Below are positions 26,689 to 31,278 of a stretch of DNA of 31,278 nt, one piece after another (the stretch's first letter is position 1; each line of letters starts with the position of its first letter). The notes beneath the pieces were generated by a model, which saw only the letters and a program-made list of their open reading frames with translations, searched no databases and was not told the DNA's origin. The DNA comes from CAYWGR01 sp964458015. GTDB lineage: Bacteria > Planctomycetota > Planctomycetia > Pirellulales > Thermoguttaceae. The translations under genes and the position numbers were made by a program. The DNA is taken from positions 1-31,278 of the forward strand of contig CAYWGR010000051.1 of assembly GCA_964458015.1 (NCBI GenBank), in the 5' to 3' direction.

Positions 26689-27443
26689 AGGTTGTCAACG
26701 CATTTGCCGTTATCTCGATTGCACTCCTTGGCATAGCCGTGGAAGTATCGGGCGAGGAACGGCACAGCTTGAACATCATGTTTATTGGAGATAGCATCAC
26801 GTCGGGATATCTAATGAAGTCTCCCGAGCGGGATGCGCCGCCGGTCTACGCCGTAGCTTGGCTGAAAGAGCAACCCAGCATCAGCCGCGTACTGTTCAAG
26901 AATTGCGGCAAACCCGGCTATCGAACGGACCAGTTTTTGCCGAACCGGCCGAACAGCGCTTGGGATGAGGTAAAACAGGCAGGCAATTTATTTCAGAAAG
27001 AGCCCGGCGCGTTGCTGTTTTCCGTCATGCTGGGTGCAAACGATTCGGCAGGGCAAAACGACACCGCCATTCATTCGCCCGATCGTTTCAGGCAGGATAT
27101 GAAAACGCTTGTCCAAGCGTTATGCGAGCATTTTCCAACGGCCCTGGTCGTAATTCACCACCCCACGGGATATACGAAAGCTCCCGGAACCTATCCGGAG
27201 AATTTTGCCCTGTATCTTCCGGAAATCGATTCGGTTGTTAAAGAGATGGCCAAGAGTTATCCAGGGCGAGTTCATCTCGGAGATGTGAAGGGATGGGACT
27301 GTTTCCAGAAGAATCATCAGTCCCTCTGCTTCAAGGAATCGCGAGAAAACGTACCCTATTACGTGCATCCTAACGAACGCGGGGCAAAAGTCTTTGGACA
27401 ATTCTGGGGAGAAGCGATTTACAACGCCATCCATAACAATTGA
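26685..27443 (+). CDS. Secreted SGNH/GDSL-family hydrolase
   Basis: The product has 252 residues with a signal peptide (MKVVNAFAVISIALLGIAVE). It carries the SGNH blocks: block I MFIGDSITSG with catalytic Ser37, a probable block II Gly in NCGKPGYRT, block III GAND with Asn119, and block V YVHPN with His228. The family includes rhamnogalacturonan acetylesterases and xylan esterases that deacetylate plant or algal glycans. The Asp normally three residues before the block V His is Tyr here, so the triad is incomplete unless another acid substitutes. The ATG overlaps the stop of the upstream glycosidase (ATGA at 26685-26688), and the stop precedes the Tat protein start by 10 bases. Context favours an acetyl esterase serving the neighbouring hydrolases. 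Confidence 0.85.
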   Translation: MKVVNAFAVISIALLGIAVEVSGEERHSLNIMFIGDSITSGYLMKSPERDAPPVYAVAWLKEQPSISRVLFKNCGKPGYRTDQFLPNRPNSAWDEVKQAGNLFQKEPGALLFSVMLGANDSAGQNDTAIHSPDRFRQDMKTLVQALCEHFPTALVVIHHPTGYTKAPGTYPENFALYLPEIDSVVKEMAKSYPGRVHLGDVKGWDCFQKNHQSLCFKESRENVPYYVHPNERGAKVFGQFWGEAIYNAIHNN

Positions 27444-27453
27444 GGTGATCCCG

Positions 27454-29061
27454 ATGATCCTATCCCGACGAGAACTACTGGCGGCCGCGGGCGGCGCGGT
27501 GATCGGCGCGAAACTGCTCAACCGATATAGCTTCGCGGCCGACAATCCACCATCGGCCAAGGTGCGTTCGTTCCACCTCTCCATTTCCGAAGAGGCCCTG
27601 GAGGCGGATCCCGAACTGCTGACCCTTGTCCGCGATGCCGGCGTTACGGATCTTTGGATTACCGGCTTCCTCTATGGCCATTGGGCCTATTCACTCGACA
27701 GAATCCAAACCTGGCGGAAGAAAACGGAAGCCGCCGGCATGGCTGCGCACGTGATCAACGTGCCGTTCGGCCATCCGGGCGACGCCTTAGGCAGCAAGAT
27801 AGGCAATATCCCCATCACGCCGCCGACCCACTGGAAACTGGCCCGCCGGCCCGACGGCACCACCTATGCGGGCACGTCGCTGCATTCGCCCGCCACGCAG
27901 GAAAACGCCGATGCCTTGCGAAAAATTGCAACCCTGGGAGTAAAGCGAGTATTTTTAGACGATGATTTTCGCCTCTCCCAGGGGCCCGGCGTTATTGGCG
28001 GCTGTTTCTGCCCTGAACATAAAAAAGCGTTCCTCGAACGCACCGGCTACGGCGAATCGCAGTGGAAAGAACTGCTCGATGCAGTGGCCCAACGCAACCT
28101 GACGCCCGTCATGCGCGCCTGGGCCGATTTCAACTGCGATCTGTTGACGGCCTGCTTCCGCGCCCAGCAGGCGGCCGTGCCCGACATCCAGCTTGGCAAC
28201 ATGGTGATGTATTTCGGCGCGGAAAAGGCGGGCATCCGGTTGGCCGACTATGTGCAAGTGCCGTTCCGTGTCGGCGAGATGATGTTCAACGACGACGACT
28301 TCACGCCTGTCAAACGCAAGGTTGATGAATTATTTTGCTCGCTATTCCATCGGCGCTATGCCAAGCCCGAACTCGCGTTCAGTGAGACGACGGCCTATCC
28401 GGCCCATTGTCTTTCGGCGGCCAATATGGCCGCGAAGCTGGTCGTCTCGACGATCTGCGACGTGCGGAACACGATGTATATGAGCGGCTTGACGGCCTTT
28501 CCGCGAACGCATTGGGCTGTGCTTGCCCCCGCAATGAAACACAACGCCGCACTGCATCAAAAGATTGCGGGCCACGCACTTTGTGGGCCGCTCAAGCATT
28601 ATTGGGGTGAAGCGAGTCGCTACGTGGGCGACGACAACCCTTTCAGTCTGTTTTTGGCCTCCGGCATTCCGTTTGAGGTGACCGATCAGCCGGCTGCCGA
28701 TGGCTGGACGTTCCTTTCCGATGCCGATGCCCGGTTGGCTCTTGCCGGCACGCTTGCTTCGCGCGGCACGGTTTTCGTCACCCGACAGCCGGCGTCCAAT
28801 TCCTCGGCCAACGTTCGCACCATGCCGGAATCATTGGCCGATCTCATGGCCTTCAAACGAGAAATTGCCGCCAAGCTGCACGATGTGCCATTTATCGTCG
28901 AGGAAACGCCCGCAGTCTGTGCGTGGTATCCGACGGCCAAGGCCGTGTTGGTCTGGAACCTTGCAGAACAGCAGAAGACGCTGACCGTTCAATTAGGCGA
29001 AACCCGTCGCTCCGTGGTTGTCGAGGCACTAAGCGCGGGATTCGTCGATAACTTGGCCTAG
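27454..29061 (+). CDS. Tat-exported protein of unknown function, probable TIM-barrel glycosidase-like fold
   Basis: This 535-residue protein begins with a twin-arginine signal (SRRELLAAAGGAVIGAKLL, residues 4-22), so it is probably exported folded. The body alternates strands and helices as in a TIM barrel: VRDAGVTDLWITGFLYGHW, AAHVINVPFGH, TLGVKRVFLDDDFRLSQG, CFCPEHKKAFLERTGYG, IQLGNMVMYFGAE, PELAFSETTAYPAH. The DDD near residue 170 and the Glu of SETTAYP near residue 311 are conserved-looking acids in positions where GH42- or GHL-type barrels carry catalytic residues, but I do not recognise the family. GAGGTG lies 6 bases before ATG 27454. It is the last gene of the GH2 operon. An exported, sugar-active role is inferred from position only. 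Confidence 0.7.
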   Translation: MILSRRELLAAAGGAVIGAKLLNRYSFAADNPPSAKVRSFHLSISEEALEADPELLTLVRDAGVTDLWITGFLYGHWAYSLDRIQTWRKKTEAAGMAAHVINVPFGHPGDALGSKIGNIPITPPTHWKLARRPDGTTYAGTSLHSPATQENADALRKIATLGVKRVFLDDDFRLSQGPGVIGGCFCPEHKKAFLERTGYGESQWKELLDAVAQRNLTPVMRAWADFNCDLLTACFRAQQAAVPDIQLGNMVMYFGAEKAGIRLADYVQVPFRVGEMMFNDDDFTPVKRKVDELFCSLFHRRYAKPELAFSETTAYPAHCLSAANMAAKLVVSTICDVRNTMYMSGLTAFPRTHWAVLAPAMKHNAALHQKIAGHALCGPLKHYWGEASRYVGDDNPFSLFLASGIPFEVTDQPAADGWTFLSDADARLALAGTLASRGTVFVTRQPASNSSANVRTMPESLADLMAFKREIAAKLHDVPFIVEETPAVCAWYPTAKAVLVWNLAEQQKTLTVQLGETRRSVVVEALSAGFVDNLA

Positions 29062-29227
29062 CGTGCCGTCGATAGCAGCCGGCCGAGGCGCATGAAACAA
29101 TAAACCAGCGCGAAAACAAACCGCCGCGACAGCTTGCCAAAAACTCACGCCCCCGCCATGTGGGGAATGGGTGGTTGTCGCCAGGGTCGCAATTTACCTA
29201 TCTTTACATTTTTTCGCACCCCCGAAC

Positions 29228-29256
29228 TTGACCGCCGCCCTGGTGTCCGATAAAGT
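29228..29256 (+). promoter_or_regulatory. Sigma70-type promoter of the leuA leader
   Basis: TTGACC (29228-29233, five of six to consensus), a spacer of exactly 17 bases and TAAAGT (29251-29256, four of six) form a well-spaced promoter. The transcript should start about 7 bases further, at 29262-29264, on or next to the first base of the leader-peptide ATG (29263). Confidence 0.75.
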
Positions 29257-29262
29257 ATGGAT

Positions 29263-29325
29263 ATGATGAGCTTGCGAAACCTACTGGCCTTGTTACTACA
29301 AGCGCTCTTGGAGCGTCGGCCTTAG
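29263..29325 (+). CDS. leuL: leuA leader peptide (leucine-rich, 20 codons)
   Basis: The ORF reads MMSLRNLLALLLQALLERRP and stops at TAG 29323-29325. Eight of 20 residues are leucine, with two clusters (codons 7-8 and 10-12) and a third pair (15-16). Three leucine codons are CTA, CTA and TTA; reading leuA codon by codon I find about 35 leucine codons and none is CTA or TTA, so the leader is enriched in codons that would be slow to decode. No Shine-Dalgarno sequence precedes it, and the predicted transcript start falls at its ATG, so translation may be leaderless. The second ATG (29266) is an alternative start. The peptide's role is to report leucyl-tRNA supply through ribosome position; it probably has no function of its own. 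It is followed at once by the attenuator helices and then leuA. Confidence 0.85.
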   Translation: MMSLRNLLALLLQALLERRP

Positions 29326-29355
29326 GGTTCGCCTCAAAATGCGGCAAAACAATCG

Positions 29356-29390
29356 AACCCCAGGGCCCAACCAAGCCTTTGGGGTTTTTT
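29356..29390 (+). terminator. Intrinsic terminator of the leuA attenuator
   Basis: AACCCCA (29356-29362) pairs with TGGGGTT (29380-29386), continued by GGC/GCC (29364-29366 with 29375-29377) across a small internal loop. The loop is CCAACCAA and a run of six T (29385-29390) follows. It lies between the leader peptide and leuA on the coding strand. Confidence 0.85.
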
Positions 29391-29483
29391 GTTGATTCAA
29401 ACACAGTTCGAGCGAGTTATGACCTTCATTCAGGAAAGCGGGAGCGATTGGCGCCCATCGAGGGCATGGCTGGTGTTGCCCGG

Positions 29484-29500
29484 GCCGACCAAGGGTCGGC
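29484..29500 (+). other. Small perfect hairpin in the leuA 5' untranslated region
   Basis: GCCGACC and GGTCGGC form a 7-bp stem with a 3-base loop, 45 bases before the leuA ribosome binding site. It is not followed by a T run. It may stabilise the read-through mRNA; no role is demonstrated. Confidence 0.45.
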
Positions 29501-29559
29501 AGCCGGTTGTTTGATGCTTCCATGATCTTCATTCCCGCTTTCTTAAGGATTCTCGCCCC

Positions 29560-31095
29560 ATGGCAAATACCGATAATGCATCTCGAAATGTTGTAATCTT
29601 CGACACCACGCTGCGCGACGGCGAACAATCGCCTGGCGCAAGTATGAATCTGGCCGAAAAAATGGAGATCGCCCAGTCGCTGGTCGATCTCGGCGTCGAT
29701 GTGATCGAGGCCGGTTTCCCGATCGCCTCGCCGGGCGATTTCGAGGCCGTCCGCTCCATCGCCCGCAATATCCGCGGCTCGGTCATCTGCGGCCTGGCTC
29801 GCTGCCGAACGGCCGACATCGAACGGGCGGGCGAGGCCTTGAAAGACGCCCAGCGCGGACGAATCCACGTCTTTCTCGCCACCAGCCCCATCCATCGCGA
29901 ATTCAAGCTGAAGATGAGCAAGGAGGAAATCATCCGCCAAGCCGTCGCAGGCGTGAAACAAGCCCGAACATATTCCGACGACGTGGAATACTCGCCCGAA
30001 GACGCCACGCGCACCGAATTGGATTTCCTCTGCCAAGTGGTTGAAGCCACGATCGACGCCGGTGCAAGCACGATCAATATTCCCGATACGGTCGGTTACG
30101 CCACTCCGTCCCACATGGCCGAAGTGATCCGCACGCTGCGCGAGCGCGTGTCCAACATCGATCGCGCCGTGTTGAGCATCCATTGTCATAACGACCTGGG
30201 CATGGCCGTGGCCAATAGCCTCGCTGCCGTGGAAGCCGGAGCCGGCCAAGTCGAATGCACCATCAACGGGCTGGGCGAACGGGCCGGCAACTGCTCGCTC
30301 GAAGAAGTGGTCATGGCCCTGCGCACTCGCAATGACTACTACCAAGCCGAAACCCGGATCAATACGCGACGGCTCGTTCCCGTTAGCCGGCTGGTGTCGA
30401 ACATCACCGGCATTCAGGTCCAGCGCAACAAGGCCATCGTCGGCCAAAATGCCTTCGCCCACGAGGCCGGCATCCATCAAGACGGCATGCTCAAGGAACG
30501 AACCACCTACGAGATTATGCGGCCCGAGGATGTCGGCTTCTCGATGAGCGACCTCGTGTTGGGCAAACACAGCGGTCGGGCTGCCCTGGCCGATCGTGCC
30601 AAGGCCCTGGGATATACCGTTACCGGCGAACAACTCGACACGGTCTTCGAGCAATTCAAAATCCTGGCCGACAAAAAGAAAGCGATCTACGACGCCGACA
30701 TCGCCGCGCTCGTCGAACAGCAAATCCACGCCGTCGCCGAGCAGTGGGCGGTCGATTCGTATCAAGTAACGTGCGGCACCGGCCAAATTCCCGAGGTGAC
30801 TCTCCGCCTGCGTCGCGGCGACGAAAAGCAGGAGGTCAGTCTTTCCTGCGGCGACGGCCCCATTGATGCTATCTTCCTGGCCATCGAACAGGCCACCGGC
30901 GTAGAAGTCACGTGCCGTGATTTCAGCGTCCACAGCGTTACCGTCGGCAAAGACGCCCAGGGCGAAGTGCTGGTGCAAGTAGACCACAACGGACAATTGT
31001 ACCGCGGCCGAGCCGTATCGACCGACAGCGTCGAGGCCAGCGCGAAAGCGTTCCTCAACGCCATCAATCGGATCGTTTCGCTGAGCAATAAGTAA
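29560..31095 (+). CDS. leuA: 2-isopropylmalate synthase
   Basis: LeuA condenses acetyl-CoA with 2-oxoisovalerate to 2-isopropylmalate, the first committed step of leucine synthesis, in the cytoplasm. The 511-residue length fits bacterial LeuA. The HMGL-like TIM barrel carries FDTTLRDGEQSPG (residues 14-26, metal and catalytic Arg-Asp), the metal-binding H-x-H at His208/His210 in SIHCHNDLG, and the glycine-rich NGLGERAGN. The linker domain has FAHEAGIHQDG and LGKHSGR. The C-terminal regulatory domain (about 390-505; VTCGTGQIPEVTLRL, DGPIDAIFLAIEQATG, SVHSVTVGKDAQGEV) is complete, so leucine feedback on the enzyme is expected. AAGGA precedes ATG 29560 by 10 bases. No other leu gene follows in the window. 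Expression is probably set by the upstream leucine attenuator, giving control at both transcription and activity. Confidence 0.97.
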   Translation: MANTDNASRNVVIFDTTLRDGEQSPGASMNLAEKMEIAQSLVDLGVDVIEAGFPIASPGDFEAVRSIARNIRGSVICGLARCRTADIERAGEALKDAQRGRIHVFLATSPIHREFKLKMSKEEIIRQAVAGVKQARTYSDDVEYSPEDATRTELDFLCQVVEATIDAGASTINIPDTVGYATPSHMAEVIRTLRERVSNIDRAVLSIHCHNDLGMAVANSLAAVEAGAGQVECTINGLGERAGNCSLEEVVMALRTRNDYYQAETRINTRRLVPVSRLVSNITGIQVQRNKAIVGQNAFAHEAGIHQDGMLKERTTYEIMRPEDVGFSMSDLVLGKHSGRAALADRAKALGYTVTGEQLDTVFEQFKILADKKKAIYDADIAALVEQQIHAVAEQWAVDSYQVTCGTGQIPEVTLRLRRGDEKQEVSLSCGDGPIDAIFLAIEQATGVEVTCRDFSVHSVTVGKDAQGEVLVQVDHNGQLYRGRAVSTDSVEASAKAFLNAINRIVSLSNK

Positions 31096-31107
31096 GCTGA
31101 GCAATAA
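31080..31107 (+). repeat. Short tandem duplication across the leuA stop
   Basis: GCTGAGCAATAA occurs at 31080-31091 and again at 31096-31107, a period of 16 bases. The first copy encodes the last residues of LeuA just before its TAA; the second lies outside the gene. It looks like a slippage duplication. Confidence 0.7.
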
Positions 31108-31129
31108 ATTAGAGGTTGTCCGAATAGTC

Positions 31130-31197
31130 CCCTCTCCCTCCGGGAGAGGGTGGCCGCGAAGCGGCCGGGTGAGGGCGGTTGCTGCGCGAAACCGCCC
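31130..31197. repeat. Cluster of three perfect hairpins downstream of leuA
   Basis: Three perfect stems follow each other: CCCTCTCCC/GGGAGAGGG (31130-31138 with 31142-31150), GGCCGC/GCGGCC (31152-31157 with 31161-31166) and GGGCGGTT/AACCGCCC (31173-31180 with 31190-31197). Text of this kind is a familiar dispersed intergenic element in many GC-rich bacteria. The first stem may help end leuA transcription, but no T run follows. Bases 31198-31278 show nothing I can name. Confidence 0.75.
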
Positions 31198-31278
31198 ATT
31201 TCGTGCGATATGAGCCGCAACTGCCCTTGTATCTTTTTAATACGTTACAAAATGGTTACTTTGGTTGTATTGGAAGCC

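Larger units (their letters stand above)
29263..29390 (+). promoter_or_regulatory. Leucine attenuator: alternative RNA helices upstream of leuA
   Basis: Four segments can pair in competing ways. Segment 1 (29275-29289, leader codons 5-9) pairs with segment 2 (29318-29331): CGAA, CCTA and GGCC against GGCC, TAGG and TTCG. Segment 2 also pairs with segment 3 (29354-29367) at 13 of 14 positions including one G-U: the antiterminator. Segment 3 pairs with segment 4 (29375-29386) to form the terminator. A ribosome stalled at leucine codons 10-12 would cover segment 1 and free segment 2 for the antiterminator, letting transcription reach leuA. A ribosome at the TAG (inside segment 2) would leave 3:4 to terminate. 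All pairings are read from the sequence; the mechanism follows the enterobacterial leu and trp model. Confidence 0.85.
29062..29559. other. 498-bp intergenic region carrying the leuA promoter and attenuator
   Basis: Bases 29062-29227 show no clear gene; the only notable motif is a CCCC/GGGG stem near 29150-29170 without a T run, so the end of the upstream operon is not resolved. Bases 29228-29256 are a promoter and 29263-29390 the leucine attenuator. Bases 29391-29559 form a further untranslated stretch with one small hairpin and the leuA ribosome binding site (AAGGA, 29545-29549). Confidence 0.8.

Noticed and set aside
29228..29559. T-box riboswitch controlling leuA
   Set aside because: I find no T-box sequence (TGGNACCGCG-like) and no specifier-loop layout; the leucine-rich ORF explains the leader better.
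29296..31104. 602-codon open frame on the minus strand opposite leuA
   Set aside because: leuA on the plus strand has all catalytic motifs and full length. The reverse frame is open because of GC-rich codon bias and shows no recognisable domain or ribosome binding site.
1..31278. CRISPR arrays, tRNA or rRNA genes, insertion sequences
   Set aside because: I saw no regularly spaced repeats of CRISPR type, no cloverleaf, no rRNA text and no transposase.

Overview
The window comes from a GC-rich bacterium, most probably a planctomycete (Planctomycetota, Pirellulales-like). That reading rests on gene content: two large secreted c-type cytochromes related to the alpha subunit of hydrazine synthase, LamG domains fused to unrelated enzymes, a DUF5703-type secreted glycosidase, uroporphyrinogen-decarboxylase-like and PIG-L/LmbE proteins inside a sugar locus, and many secreted glycosidases without SusC/SusD. 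It is inference; no rRNA or tRNA gene is present to settle it. Two runs of exactly ten N (1191-1200, 22489-22498) are assembly gaps; the first breaks a reading frame artificially.

Layout. Bases 2-5471 (+): tail of an unknown gene, a UroD/MtaA-like protein, a secreted DUF5703/six-hairpin glycosidase with a LamG insert, and a RhaT-like L-rhamnose/H+ symporter coupled by an ATGA overlap. Bases 5543-15875 (-): an IclR regulator, then two HzsA-like diheme proteins, a beta-propeller diheme cytochrome and an SMP-30-like secreted propeller. Bases 16290-20589 (+): a DegT-type PLP aminotransferase, a sodium:solute symporter and two 90%-identical tandem PIG-L deacetylases. Bases 20751-29061 (+): a secreted GH2 enzyme, a secreted six-hairpin glycosidase-like protein, an SGNH hydrolase and a Tat-exported protein. 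Bases 29228-31095 (+): leuA with its own promoter and leader.

How the parts may work together. Bases 1-29061 read as an accessory carbohydrate locus. Secreted hydrolases and an esterase-like SGNH protein would trim a complex, perhaps rhamnose-containing and acetylated, glycan. RhaT and the SSS carrier would import products, and PIG-L, DegT and UroD-like proteins would process them. Secreted c-type cytochromes may oxidise an intermediate. The IclR gene has a 19-bp palindrome lying on its own -10 element. A second, different 15-bp operator-like motif occurs as 21-bp-spaced pairs ahead of both rightward sugar operons, suggesting one shared regulator encoded elsewhere.

The most striking element is the leuA leader. 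A good sigma70-type promoter (TTGACC, 17 bp, TAAAGT) places the predicted transcript start on or beside an ATG that opens a 20-codon ORF with 8 leucines, including CTA and TTA codons absent from leuA itself. The RNA can fold into mutually exclusive 1:2, 2:3 and 3:4 helices ending in a U-tract terminator. This is a complete ribosome-mediated leucine attenuator, apparently with a leaderless leader peptide.
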